Positions 43,564-53,811 of a DNA stretch of 64,000 nucleotides are shown here, one piece after another; positions within the stretch are counted from its first letter, which is position 1, and each line of letters begins with the position of its first letter. Source of the stretch: Ichthyophis bannanicus (taxonomy: Eukaryota > Chordata > Amphibia > Gymnophiona > Ichthyophiidae). Location of the stretch: NCBI GenBank assembly GCA_033557465.1, contig CM066037.1:201995156-202059155 (forward strand), written 5' to 3'. The notes under the pieces are model-generated. The model had not been told where the DNA came from. It did no database searches and saw only the letters and a program-made list of their open reading frames with translations. The position numbers were made by a program, and so were the translations under genes.

Positions 43564-44912
43564 CATAGACTAACGGGAGACAGCCAACATGGCTTTAGAC
43601 AAGGAAGATCTTGTCTTACTAATCTGTTATGTTTTTTGAAGGTGTGAATAAACAGGTGGAGAAAGGTGAATCGGTTGATATAGTGTATCTGGACTTTCAG
43701 AAAGCCTTTGACAAGGTCCCTCATCAGAGACTTTTGGCAAAACTAAAGAGTCATGGGATAGGAGGCAGTGTACTATCATGGATCAGGAACTGGTTAAAAG
43801 ATAGAAAGCAGCGGGTAGGGCTAAATGGCCAATTTTCCCAAAGGAGAAAGGTGAATAGTGGTATACCCCAGGGATCTGTGCTGGGTCCGCTGCTTTTTGA
43901 CATATTAATAAATGACCTGGAAAAGGGAATAACGAGTGAGGTTATCAAATTTGCAGATGACACAAAGCTATTTAAAGTTGTTAAAACCCAAGAGGATTGT
44001 GGAAAATTGCAAGAGGATCTTGACAAATTGGAAGACTGGGCATCAAAATGGCAAATGAAATTTAATGTGGACAAGTGCAAAGTTATGCACCTAGGGAAGA
44101 ACAATCCAAACTATGGTTACACAATGCAAGGTTCCATATTAGGAACCACCACCCAGAAAAAAAATTTAGGCGTCATTGTGGATAACATGTTAAAACCCTC
44201 GGCCCAGTGTGCAGCAAGAGAGCAAATAGAATGCTAGGTATCTTAAGGAAAGGAATGGAAAATAAAACAAAAGATATTATAATGCCTCTATATCGTTCCA
44301 TGGTGAGACCGAACCTTGAATATTGTATGCAATTCTGGTCGCCGTATCTTAAAAAGGATATAGCGTTATTAGAAAAGGTTCAGAGAAGAGCCACCAAAAT
44401 GGTAAAGGGGATGGAAGGATACTCCTATGAAGAAAGGCTAAAAAGGTTAGGGCTCTTTAACCTGGAAAAGAGACGGCTGAGGGGAGATATGATAGAAGTC
44501 TATAAATTAATGAACGGAGTGGAACGGGTAAACGTAGATCGATTGTTTACATTATCAGAATATAGAAAGACTAGGGGACATGCAATGAAGCTACAGACTA
44601 ATAAAAGAAAATATTTTTTCACTCAATGTGTAATCAAACTCTGGAATTTGTTACCGGAAGATGTAGTAAAGGCTGTTAGTGTAGCTGGGTTTAAAAAAGG
44701 TTTGGACAAGTTCCTGGAGGAAAGGTCCATAAACCATTATTAAGAAGGGACCCAGGATATCAATGCTTGACCCAGTACAAGCATTGTGGAACCTGTGTCT
44801 TCTGGGGAAACTGCTAGGTACGTATGACCTAGATTAGCCACTGTTGGAAACAGGATACTGGGCTTGATGGACCTTGGTCTGACCCAGTATGGCATATCTT
44901 ATGTTCTTATGT
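43564..44912 (+). pseudogene. CR1-a ORF2, rest of RT, and 3' end
   Basis: Reading resumes with DSQHGFRQGRSCLTNLLCF, a frame change near 43640, then VYLDFQKAFDKVPHQRLL, GIPQGSVLGPLLF, KFADDTKLF (catalytic DD), NVDKCKVMHLG and, after a short frame change near 44215, RANRMLGILRKG...LYRSMVRPNLEYCMQFWSPYLKKDI and the C-terminal LWNLLPEDVV...FLEERSINHY. The 3' UTR has the CR1 signature 'gggcttgatggaccttgg' and ends in repeats of the octamer-like TTCTTATG at 44900-44912. Confidence 0.92.
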
Positions 44913-44949
44913 GGTCTTTTTCTGTCATCATATTTCTATGTTTCTATGT
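44913..44949 (+). repeat. Short tail of a second CR1 subtype
   Basis: The sequence 'ggtctttttctgtcatcat' followed by TTTCTATG repeats matches the 3' end style of CR1-b (49000-49035), not of CR1-a. It may be an independent, heavily truncated insertion or a template switch at the junction with L2-A. Confidence 0.45.
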
Positions 44950-45515
44950 TTCCATGACCACCTTGGCTTTCGACCTAACCATAATGTTGAAATACTCCTT
45001 ATACACCTGTTCGACAACCTTATAAGAGGAATAGATAACGCAAAAAATGGATTTATTCTAATCTTCATCAACATCTCCTCAGCTTTTGACACATTATCGC
45101 ACAACATCCTACTGTACAGACTAAACGACATTGGACTCCATGGAACCACAATCAAATGGTTCCACTCCTACCTCAGTAACAGACAACTTCTAGTAAAATG
45201 CGGAAATAATATCTATCTTTCCCAGCAATACAAGGTGTCCTGCAAGGATCCTCCTTTTCTGCACTTCTATTCAATATTTACATTCAATCCATCTGTGATA
45301 TCATCAAAAAACATAGAATCCACTGCACTCAGTGTGCAGACAGCATTATGATCTAATCTCCTATCAACCTTGAAAACCCAGACTACTCAGTAATAACAGC
45401 ATGCCTGGAAGAAAAGACAATCTGGTTAACCCAAAACAACCTAAACATCAATTACAACAAGACCGAAGCCCTCCTTGTCACCCGCAACTCAAGTTTCTAC
45501 CCCCCAAATTCAATC
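44950..45515 (+). pseudogene. L2-A RT, middle part, decayed
   Basis: It encodes HDHLGFRPNHNVEILLIHLFDNLIRGIDNAKNGFILIFINISSAFDTLSHNILLYRL and then KWFHSYLSNRQ. From about 45360 in another frame it encodes LENPDYSVITACLEEKTIWLTQNNLNINYNKTEALLVTRNSS. It continues from 32182, the gap being CR1-a. Confidence 0.82.
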
Positions 45516-45768
45516 CAATTGAATCCAATTGAATCCAATTCAATCCACTCATGAACACACCATGCCGTTCTTTATATTATTAAGACTCTATTCTGTTCTA
45601 TGTAATTATCTCATGTATATAGTTTACCCCGGTTCTCCAAGTTTGTACTCCTGTTCGATGTAAACCAAACAGCTTGTTGTTATGGTCTTTATGTTATAAT
45701 GTAAACCGCGCTGATGCCGAATAGTGCGGTATATAAGAACTTGTAATAAATAAAAATAAAAAAACAAC
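45516..45768 (+). mobile_element. 5'-truncated L2-like 3' end
   Basis: After short (GAATCCAATT)n repeats (about 45506-45548), this has a LINE 3' UTR ending in the stem-loop AACCGCGCTGATGCC...AATAGTGCGGTA (45702-45732), 'tatataagaa' and an (AAATA)n tail. It splits the L2-A frame between NNLNIN...PP and KYLGVTLDS. The left edge is uncertain. Confidence 0.75.
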
Positions 45769-46185
45769 ATCACTATACCCATTAAACCCGAGGTAAAATA
45801 CCTTGGTGTCACCCTGGACAGCAATTTGAACATGCACTCCAACATCAACAAAACAGCCAACTCTGCCTACCACAAAATGCGTGTTCTCAGAAGGCTCAAA
45901 CCATTAATCAGCCATGAACACTTCCACACCATTTTCCAGATGATTATCACCCCCCATCCTGGACTATTGCAACCCTATCTACCTCTTACTACCCAAACTA
46001 GCACTCCACCCTCTACATATGGTGCAGAATAATGCAGGTTGCATCATAACTGGCACATCAAAACATGACCACATCACCCCCCACCTGAACCAGCTCCACT
46101 GGCTATCAGCTCCCCCATCAAGTATAAAGCTGTGCCGAACATTTTCAAAATCATACAAAACACTTCTGCTAACATATTGTAAACC
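45769..46185 (+). pseudogene. L2-A RT, C-terminal part
   Basis: It encodes EVKYLGVTLDSNLNMHSNINKTANSAYHKMRVLRRLKPLI and HFHTIFQMIITP, and after a frame change NAGCIITGTSKHDHITPHLNQLHWLS, then stops abruptly at a CR1 3' fragment. Confidence 0.8.
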
Positions 46186-46506
46186 CTCAATTAAGACTAA
46201 GAGAAAATATTTTTTCACTTAACATGTAATCAAACTCTGGAATTTGTTACCGGAGGATGTAGTAAAAGCTGTTAGTGTAGCTGGGTTTAAAAAAGGTTTG
46301 GACAAGTTCCTGAAGGAAAGGTCCATAAAACATTATTAAAAGGGACCCAGGATATCACTACTTGACCCAATACCCCACTGTGGAACCTGTCTCTTTTGAG
46401 GAAACTGCTAGGTACTTATGACCTAGATTGGCCACTGTTGGAAACAGGATACTGGGCTTGATGGACCTTGGTCTGACCCAGTATAGCATATCTTATGTTC
46501 TTATGT
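46186..46506 (+). mobile_element. 5'-truncated CR1 (last 320 bp)
   Basis: Nearly identical by eye to CR1-a 44592-44912: it encodes FFTxxVIKLWNLLPEDVVKAVSVAGFKKGLDKFL and ends with 'gggcttgatggaccttgg' and TTCTTATG. It is inserted in L2-A. Its similarity to CR1-a suggests activity of the same subfamily. Confidence 0.9.
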
Positions 46507-46965
46507 ACCCTTATCTCCACGGAGTCAAGCAACAGACCCAGATGACATATCACCAGTCACATCATCACAACCCCTAAAGCCTATACAAAATCCAAACAAG
46601 CCACATCTGGAAGAGCTATTTCATTGGCTGCACCTCCCCTCTGGAATTCACTCCCTGATCACCTCAAAGCCATTTCAGACTAAGGATTTCAGGGAAAAGC
46701 TTAAAAACTACTCTCTATACTGAACGCTTTGGTGACATTACCTAATGCACAACCCTAATTCTCATCTCTTTGACTCCTCTCCATGAACCCCCCCCCCCCC
46801 CAATAATCACTTTTGTACATAGTTCTTTGTATATAGGTTAGCTTGAAATATCCTGCATGCCCCCCCCCCCTTGTTCATTGCATACACATAAGTTCATGGT
46901 AAACCGCTTCGATTTTAGGATAAAGCGGTATAAAAATCCCGCTAAATAAATAAAAATAAAAATAA
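46507..46965 (+). mobile_element. L2-A 3' end
   Basis: Last coding remnants (SGRAISLAAPPLWNSLPDHL-like, about 46605-46665) are followed by a C-run at 46789-46801 and 46861-46871, the stem-loop AAACCGCTTCGATTT...ATAAAGCGGTATAA (46902-46932) and a (TAAAAA)n-like tail to 46965. ATTTGTC (46966-46972) then repeats the sequence at 17673, closing the L2-A insertion. Confidence 0.82.
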
Positions 46966-46972
46966 ATTTGTC

Positions 46973-47918
46973 AGATATGTTCGCGAGAGGAGGAAGGGCA
47001 AAAGTGTTATTGTCAGACTCAAGGATGAAGGGGAGGAATATGTAGAAGATGATGAGGATAAAGGATCATTGCTTTACAAATATTTAGCACTTCAGAACAC
47101 ACCCACAAACAGGAACCGAAGAGACAGGGATCTGGAACAAGTTTCCAAAAAATGTGTTTGTGAGGAACTACTTATAGCACAAGTTCTCAAAGCAATAGGA
47201 CAGAATACTGAATTAACTTGGGGACATTCTAGCCACTCCACTGACTGACCTTTTCAATGCCTCTTTGAAGTCGGGAGTCATGCCAGAGGACTGGAGAGAG
47301 GCAGATGTGGTCCCTTTCCACAAAAGTGGAAGTAAGGATGTGATTGAAAACTACAGGCTGGGTAGTTTAACCTGGGTGGTGAGTAAATGATTGTAAATGC
47401 TACTGAAAGAGAAGACAGTGAGGTTTCTAGAGTCCAATGGAATAGTGGATCCAAGGCAGCATTGATTCATCAGAGGCAGGTCTGGTCAGACACATCTGAT
47501 TGATTTCTTTGACTGTGTGATGGAGGGAGTTGGACTGAGGATGAGCCCTAGACATGGTGTACTTAGATTGCAATAAACCCTTTGACATCGTTCCGCAAAT
47601 GCAACTTATAAACAAACTGAGCATCCTAAGGCTGGACCCTAGTGTGACTGATTGTGTTAGGAATTGGTTGATTGTGAGGCAACAAAGGGTACAGGTAAAT
47701 GGAACTCACTCTGAGGAGGAGGTTAATAGTGGGTTGCCGCAGTGATCTGGCCTTGGCCCAATTATTTTTAACATCTTGGTAACTGATGCTGCGGAAGGGC
47801 TGTCAGGTAAGGTTTGCTTCTTTATGGATGATACCAAAATCAGCAATAGACACCCAGAAAGGTGTCAATCTAGCTACGCTTGAAGAAAAGTCTCAAATTT
47901 ACCAGCTTACATGTAGTG
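46973..47918 (+). pseudogene. CR1-b ORF2 RT, decayed
   Basis: It matches CR1-a 38840 onwards: 'gatatgttcgcgagaggagg', PLTDLFNASLKSGVMPEDWREADVVPFHKSGS, NYRLGSLT, then MVYLDCNKPFDIVPQMQLINKL, NSGLPQ and FMDDTKI. There are many stops and deletions, so this copy is much older than CR1-a. It is interrupted by a SINE at 47919. Confidence 0.82.
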
Positions 47919-48185
47919 TTTATGTTTATGCAATTTCTTGATATATCGCCCAGGCTGAAGGGCATCAGAGCGGTTTACAATCACTACAAGCAGGTACTGG
48001 ATACATTCCCTTGTCCTTGAAGGGCTCACAATCTATATGTGTACCTGAGGCAATGGAGGGTTAAGAGCCTTGCCCAAGGTCACAAGGAGTGCCTATGGGA
48101 CTAAAAACCCCAATCCCTCCAGCCTGAGATTGTTGTCCCTAGGCAAGAATTGAAGCTGTACGTTGTCCCAACCACTAGGCATTTG
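47919..48185 (-). repeat. CORE-type tRNA SINE inserted in CR1-b
   Basis: Minus strand: an A-box-like TGCCTAGTGGTT at about 48180, a degenerate B box, the core CTTGGGCAAGGCTCTTAACCC, and a tail with the stem around AACCGCTCTGATGCC...GGGCGATATATC (47948-47982). Same family type as 4810-5095. Confidence 0.7.
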
Positions 48186-49035
48186 TGCTGCAGCAATCCA
48201 AGGGAGTGTTACAGTATAGAGGGTGAAGTACGTCTGTCCACAAAAGAACAGTGTGACATGGGCATGATTGTGTCAAATGATTGTAAAGTCTCTAAATAGG
48301 TAGAAAAGGCAATGGGGAAAGGTTTGGGTGCATAGGGAGAAGAATGGCCAGCAGAAGAAAGGAGGTGATAGCACCTCTGTAGAAGTCTTTTGTACTACCG
48401 TCATTTTGAGTTTTGTGTGTCATTCTGGAAACTGCACCTTCGAAAAGTTATAAACAGGTTGGATTTGGTGCAGAGGGTGGCTAATAAAATGAGTAGTGAT
48501 CTTTGTCATAAAGCATATGAGCACAGAAGTTAGGATATTAAGATGTGTACCTCATAGGAGAGATGGGATAGAGGAGATATGATTGTGACATTTAAATGCC
48601 TCCGTGGCATAAATGCACATGAGGAGAGCCTCTTTCAACTGACAGCCAGCTCTGCTACGAGGGGACATAGGATGAGGGTGAAAGGGGATTAAAACCCAAT
48701 TTATGCATAGCACCCCCGAAAGGGGGACGCTCAACTTTTATGCCTCAGGTCATATGAAACCACGCATAAAACACTTCAATCACGCAATATTGTATTAGGA
48801 ACAAATGTAAAATTCATGCATTAATGGGTTTTAATATGTGGAAATATTTCTTTACGGAAAGAGTGGGACATGCATGAAGTAGTCTTCAGTGGAGGTGATT
48901 GAGATGAGGACAGTGTCTGAAATCACACACAGATGATCTCTAAAAGAAAAAAAGGTGACTATTATAGTAGTTGATATGGGAGGGCAGACTAGATAGGCCA
49001 TGTGGGCTATTTCTGCTGCCATGTTTCTATTGTTC
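48186..49035 (+). pseudogene. CR1-b C-terminal region and 3' end
   Basis: Remnants of the CR1 C-terminal RT (the 'rmgdrieEdmivtfKclrginahee'-like stretch at 48540-48640) are followed by a 3' end with 'ggccatgtgggctatttctg' and TTTCTATTG. A small palindromic-ended element is inserted at 48693-48830. The CR1 3' tail at about 49035 marks the end of this copy. Confidence 0.75.
48693..48830. mobile_element. Small MITE flanked by TTAA
   Basis: The inverted ends AACCCAATTTATGCA and TGCATTAATGGGTT are bounded by TTAA on both sides (48689-48692, 48831-48834). TTAA duplications are typical of piggyBac-type insertion. At 138 bp it has no coding capacity. It interrupts CR1-b. Confidence 0.55.
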
Positions 49036-50380
49036 TACTTGCAATATGCCTTTCCAGGCCTCATGTGGCCTCCTCTGCATATATGCCACACTGCACATGG
49101 TCAAGAGTCTTCATGTGTGCCAAACTTTAGCCAATGATCACAGACCCCTCTCACACCTTATGTAGGGGTCATATCATTCCCCTCTACCCAGCTCATTCAG
49201 CACCCTCTGTGCAGCTGCACACACCTCACATCAGCCCTGAAAATGTGCAGCTCCATATGGCTTGAACACAGATTCTGTGTCCAACTGTCCTGCCACACAC
49301 AGGGCTGTAGCAGAGCAAGGCCTCACTCTGCTGTGGCAGCCCCAGAACTGATATGGCACACACCATTTGTATGCATGGACACACAGAACTATGACATACA
49401 AACACTTATATAACACATGATCCCCAGGTAGGCATTGTTTTAGTGTGTTTGAAAATGATCGGGACACAGATGTCGCTATACAGATCACACAGCAAATACC
49501 CGGAAAAGAAGCAAAAACAATACAGTGGGCTTCTAGGGTACAGACAGTCACCACAAACATATTCCAGCCATACAAATTGATCACCTATGAGGACAATGAT
49601 ACATCTGCCCTGACTGGGGTTGTGAAACACAACCACCACCCATTTGTGGGTCACCTGCCTCAGGGGGATAAAGAGCCAATGGTGACTGCAGTGGCAACTA
49701 ATATAAAAATACCCTCACACCTCTGCCACTCCAAACCTGTCCCCAATGCTCTCGCCACACACCCCACCCAAGAACAACACATCCCCCTGTTGGTCCATCC
49801 CTACATGCATGGCCTCCACTGCCACCTCAAAATGTCAGCAATAAACCCATATCACTCCACATGACCATCATTCCATGAGTGTTGTCCCTTAAGATGCCTA
49901 AACTAGTCCAATATACATCCCATAAAATGTGTTGTGATGTAAATTCTATCAAATATATGCTAACGCGATTGCTGACGCAAAGAAATAGATTCCTCAACTA
50001 CACTTCTGTCCCCACTGTACTGTACTACTTAATGGGAATGTAAGCTCTAGCAGCAGACACTGTGAGGTATATATGTGTATGATGAGCTGCACATACAACG
50101 CTGTACAGTGGAGGTGTAGCATTCACCCACATGTAGGTTGTGCCATGTGCGCATCTACATACCGTCCATGGGTATTCAGTGTCCTTGTTGAACTTTTCAT
50201 GTACCGGGTGCCAGGAGCGCTGCAGCTTCTCCAGACTGTGCCTCACACCTGAGGAGTGGAAGAGCTTCTCTTGCTTCCTGCAGATGAGGCTAGCAAGTAG
50301 GTGCAGGTCACCTTCGCAAAAAATGAGATGTCTTCTTCACCACTGACGTCAGACGTTTTTTGCATCGGTAGCACGCATTA
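49036..50380. other. Right part of the oldest CA/TG-rich layer
   Basis: Composition matches 1-9720. A possible transposase piece is listed separately (49231-49584). A 139-codon plus-strand frame at 49445-49864 has no motif I recognise. Nothing else was seen. Confidence 0.5.
49231..49584 (-). pseudogene. Second candidate Harbinger N-terminal region
   Basis: The minus-strand frame contains VTVCTLEAHCIVFASFPGICCVICIATSVSRSFSNTLKQCL, which resembles the 'LxaLxFxASGSFqxxxGDxxGIsxxSVSRxxxxxL' DNA-binding region of Harbinger transposases. If correct, it belongs either to the element whose catalytic pieces lie at 387-1836 or to a second copy. It is divergent and the assignment is by eye. Confidence 0.3.
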
Positions 50381-50395
50381 AGGACAAGGGATATT

Positions 50396-50830
50396 GGGAG
50401 AAGCTAGCCCAGGACTGCCTGCTAATGTCAGGAGACGCTGAGTGGGAATTGCTGTCAGCTGCATACCTGGCTAGAACAGAGCTCTTCTCTCCTGCTGCGA
50501 TTGAGGATAAGAGCCAGTGAGTACCAGGGGTTGGTGGAGAAGCTAGCCCAGGACTGCCTGCTAACGTCAGGAGACGCTGAGTGGGAATTACTGTCAGCTG
50601 CATACCTGGCTGGAACAGAGCTCTTCTCTCCTGCTGCGATTGAGGATAAGAGCCAGTGAGTACCAGGGGTTGGTGGAGAAGCTAGCCCAGGACTGCCTGC
50701 TAACGTCAGGAGACGCTGAGTGGGAATTACTGTCAGCTGCATACCTGGCTGGAACAGAGCTCCTCTCTCCTGCTGCGATTGAAGATAAGAGCCAACTGGT
50801 ACCGCGAGACGCGGCCGCGATGCGTGTCTG
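50396..50830 (+). promoter_or_regulatory. Tandem 139-bp monomers of the HAL1-like element
   Basis: GGAGACGCTGAGTGGGAATT occurs at 50431, 50570 and 50709, an exact 139-bp period with few differences. Units include 'gcagctgcatacctggctggaacagagctc'-type sequence and E-box-like CAGCTG. They lie directly at the 5' end of the insertion, as promoter monomers do. Confidence 0.8.
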
Positions 50831-50925
50831 AAGGGGCATGGTTCAAGGGGCAGGTTAGGCCCCTTGTGAGCCCCTTAGGAGCACCTGGAAGCTTCTGGGA
50901 AGCTTCTTTACTTCCTGTGTCTTGA

Positions 50926-51645
50926 ATGGGTAAGCGAAAAGCTAAGAACAAGGGCCCAGTGGAGGGTCAGGTGGTGAAGGGCCCTATGGATACCCACCTG
51001 ATTACTGCTGCTAGTTTACGAATACCAGTTCCTCAGGACCCAGGAGCAAGGTTAGTCCCAGAGGCTTCATTAAGTTCGGGGGATCGTACCCCTCCCCCCC
51101 AACCTAACTTTGATGATAAAATGCCCTCTTCCAATGCCTCCTTTGCTGGAGATGGTAGTTTGTTTTCCATCTCCACCCCTTTCTCCGATGGAGCTTCTTG
51201 TAAGCGGACTGATTTGACTGGAGCTGAGCTTGTATACCCTTCGGGTGTCTCTTTACCATCTTCTGATTCGCTGCCAGTTTTTTCTAGTTCTGCTAATTCT
51301 AATATTTCTTTGAAAGATGTTTTTGATGCTATACATCGGGTGGAATGTGTTCTTTCGGGTACTCTCAGTCAGCTGTGTACTTTTTCCCATGACACTGCAC
51401 GTGTTCTTCGCGATCATGGTCAGTCTCTCTCAGCTGTTAGTGAGAGGATTCGGAAGTTGGAGGGGTCTGCGGAGAGTGTACAGGTTGCGAGTTCATCTTA
51501 TATAAAGGAGACTACTGCGCTTCAAAAGAGAATGGAAAGGTTAGAAAACCTATCTAGAGCAAATAATCTTAGAGTTTTAAATTTTCCAATGGTACGCCTT
51601 CTCTCTCCATTAGAGTTATTTAAAAAATATGTCCATGATACGTTG
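50926..51645 (+). pseudogene. HAL1-like ORF1, N-terminal part
   Basis: Residues 1-240: a basic start (MGKRKAKNKGP), a Ser-rich low-complexity region, a coiled coil (about 130-210, e.g. LSAVSERIRKLEGSAESVQ...LQKRMERLENL) and the RRM start NNLRVLNFP. The frame then enters the inserted LTR at 51646 in phase and continues to 52584, giving a 552-codon chimera with the LTR ORF. The rest of ORF1 is at 53112-53564. Confidence 0.85.
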
Positions 51646-53111
51646 TGTGATAAGGAAGCTTATCATAGCTCAGGAAGGAGCTATAGAAAAGGTGAAGTGA
51701 CTCTGAACAAGCAACCTGTCAGTTCTGGTAGAAATAAGAAAACAGAATTTTCCCATAACAGACTACCAGTCCCAGAATGCACCAGGTTTCCAACAGCCAT
51801 TAGAGGAGCTGAAGTGGGGAAACGTGTGTTCAATCAGGAGGGCTATGAGGTAATCCCTAAGCACTCATCTCAAAGGGCAGGGCCTGATTCAGCACAGCTG
51901 CACTGTGTTATGGAGGAGCACTCATCTAGGCAGAATAAGAGTAGAGTTTATTCTACAGATGACCATCTTCATGATCACCTTGGATATACAGAGAAGGATC
52001 ATCAGTTTCATCTGAAGGATCATCAGAAGCAGAAGCCAAACCGGACGGACAGAGAGAGAAAGAGACCCTCTGGAAGAAAGAGGAGGAAAGCCTTTGAGAG
52101 GTCTAGAAGAGTCCAAAGCAGTACGTATACTGGGAGGTATTCCAAGGGCCAGCATACACCATTGGACTGGGGAAAGCCAGAGGAATGGTGCTGCAGAGCT
52201 AGGAATCTCCAGACGCTACCTGTGAGGGAGACGGCTGCACGTGAAAGGGACCCTAAGACCTGTGCCAGAAGGTATGTGAAGAGAGATCCAGTGTCCAGGG
52301 ATCTGGATTGGAAGGCTGGACATAAGAACTGGACTACATACTGGCCAGGCTATATAGAGAGGAACTCTAACAGCAATGGAAGCTCAGGTATGAACACTGA
52401 TCTATGCCCTAGCTATAACCTTGAAAGACAGCAGGGAAACAAGTATTCTCCTAAAAGTGCTCCATTGAGAGATTCATCTGTGCCAATCCATGATATTGAA
52501 CCCATGCTTGTTGAACAAGGGGGAATAATAGCAGATGAAGATCCTGTTTATATGGACTGCTCTCTATCTAAACTCCGTTGGTAACTTTCTGTTATAAAGT
52601 ACAGCAACCATCACAAAGAAATACAAATTTGTTCTTTAATCTACTCAGAAAAGCTCCTGAAGCAGGATTTGACCCACACAGTAGAAAGCAAGCCAGCTAA
52701 GGGGTTTCAGCTGGTAACTGCTAGCAATCGAGCCTCACCTAATTGCTTGTGAGCTAGGAGAGAATCACTTCTGAATCTGTGTGGGAAGTAATCAGAAGTT
52801 AATCTGAAAAGAACAGTTTGTTTCTTGCTTTGTGGCTTTTCATTTGTTGTTTTCCTGATTTTGACTTTGTTTTTCCAAGTTAACACTGAAAGCAAGTTAC
52901 CTGATTTTATGTGCTACCAAGCATATCTGTGTTGGGAGAAATAGCCCCATAAATAAATATCTTATTGGCTTTACCCAAGAGCACAACTAAATTATTGTCA
53001 GCAGCTGTGTCTGGTGTGAATGAACTACATTGCCCACAATACCTTGCAAATCATATAGATATATGCACTTGCCAAGAGTGTGACGATTCTCACCCAGGCA
53101 GCCGTCTGACA
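51646..53111 (+). mobile_element. Solo LTR, close to the 20203-26925 element
   Basis: It is 1466 bp, TGTGATAAGG...CCGTCTGACA, with a perfect 4-bp duplication GTTG (51642-51645, 53112-53115). It differs from the 1520-bp LTRs by substitutions and short deletions in the noncoding last third (e.g. around 52855). The coding part is full length. Confidence 0.93.
51697..52584 (+). CDS. LTR ORF in the solo LTR, 296 codons
   Basis: Colinear with the 20254-21141 protein, no stop, ending YMDCSLSKLRW. Differences are scattered substitutions such as SGRKRRKA for FGRRKRKA. The first codon position corresponds to VTLN (GTG), so, as in 25457, a Met at that site is missing. The deletions in this LTR lie outside the ORF. 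Confidence 0.65.
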   Translation: MTLNKQPVSSGRNKKTEFSHNRLPVPECTRFPTAIRGAEVGKRVFNQEGYEVIPKHSSQRAGPDSAQLHCVMEEHSSRQNKSRVYSTDDHLHDHLGYTEKDHQFHLKDHQKQKPNRTDRERKRPSGRKRRKAFERSRRVQSSTYTGRYSKGQHTPLDWGKPEEWCCRARNLQTLPVRETAARERDPKTCARRYVKRDPVSRDLDWKAGHKNWTTYWPGYIERNSNSNGSSGMNTDLCPSYNLERQQGNKYSPKSAPLRDSSVPIHDIEPMLVEQGGIIADEDPVYMDCSLSKLRW

Positions 53112-53564
53112 GTTGTTATGTTCAACATTTGATGTTGCTAGTATTACTTCTATTTATTATCTAGTGAGATAGCTAAAGATTGAGAGGCTGATGAGCAGGT
53201 GAGCTTGGATCAACTAGACTTAACTCAATTTTTAGAAACATCTCTAGATAAGGTGACTAAGAGGGCTACCCTATTGGTTACCTTCTCTTCTGAGAGCGAA
53301 AAGGTTGCTATTATGAAATTATATTTTGCTAAGAAAGATGTTTCCTTTTGTGGGAGTCCTTTGATGATGTTTCCTGATGTTGCCAAGGTTACCCAGCTTA
53401 GACGGAAAGCTTTTTTGCAGCTAAAATCTGGGGTTCTTGTTTTGGGAGGTCAGTTTTATTTAAAATTTCCTTGTAAATGCTTTGTTACTTATTTTGGTAA
53501 TAGATATGTATTTACTGAAGTGTCACAGTTAGAACAGTTTTTGGTGGGTAAGAGCTCGCAATAA
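53112..53564 (+). pseudogene. HAL1-like ORF1, C-terminal part
   Basis: From about 53190: TQFLETSLDKVTKRATLLVTFSSESEKVAIMKLYF, VTQLRRKAFLQLKSGVLVLGGQFYLKFPCKCFVTYFGNRYVFTEVSQLEQFL. This is the RRM end and C-terminal domain of an L1-type ORF1 protein. The stop is at 53562-53564. The split from the N-terminal part is exactly the LTR insertion with GTTG at both sides. Confidence 0.8.
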
Positions 53565-53811
53565 GATTATTACATTGTTTTGTTTTGAGTGGTTTGGTTG
53601 GGAAGAAAATTGGGGTCTTGATGTTTGGTATGCTTAGCTAGCTGTCTCTCATTTAATGTGGTTTCTTGAGATTGTTCCTCTGAAAACATTTAAAACTGTA
53701 ATTTTCTTTAGTGTTTCATATAAGGGAATGTTCTTTTCCAATGTTTACTTTTGTAATCATGACAAATTCAATAAAAATGTAATATAAAAAAAAAAAAGGA
53801 CAAGGGGTATT

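Larger units (their letters stand above)
50396..53796 (+). mobile_element. HAL1-like (ORF1-only) L1 derivative
   Basis: Target-site duplication: AGGACAAGGGATATT (50381-50395) and AGGACAAGGGGTATT (53797-53811, one mismatch). Inside are 139-bp promoter-like monomers, an ORF1 interrupted by a solo LTR, about 210 bases of 3' UTR with AATAAA at 53770, and a poly(A). There is no endonuclease or RT. Minus the LTR it is about 1.9 kb. Half-L1 elements with ORF1 only are known in mammals. A deletion of ORF2 in this one copy is the alternative. Confidence 0.78.

Noticed and set aside
43204..43647. 147-codon plus-strand frame with repeated KAFLLSCVCAVAGCPD
   Set aside because: It spans the tandem 156-bp units of the L2-C 5' UTR on the antisense side and only its last residues are CR1 RT. 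The peptide repeat is a by-product of the DNA repeat.
50349..50951. Minus-strand frames with repeated MQLTVIPTQRLLTLAGSPGLAS
   Set aside because: They are antisense reads of the 139-bp promoter monomers, so the peptide repeat follows the DNA repeat.
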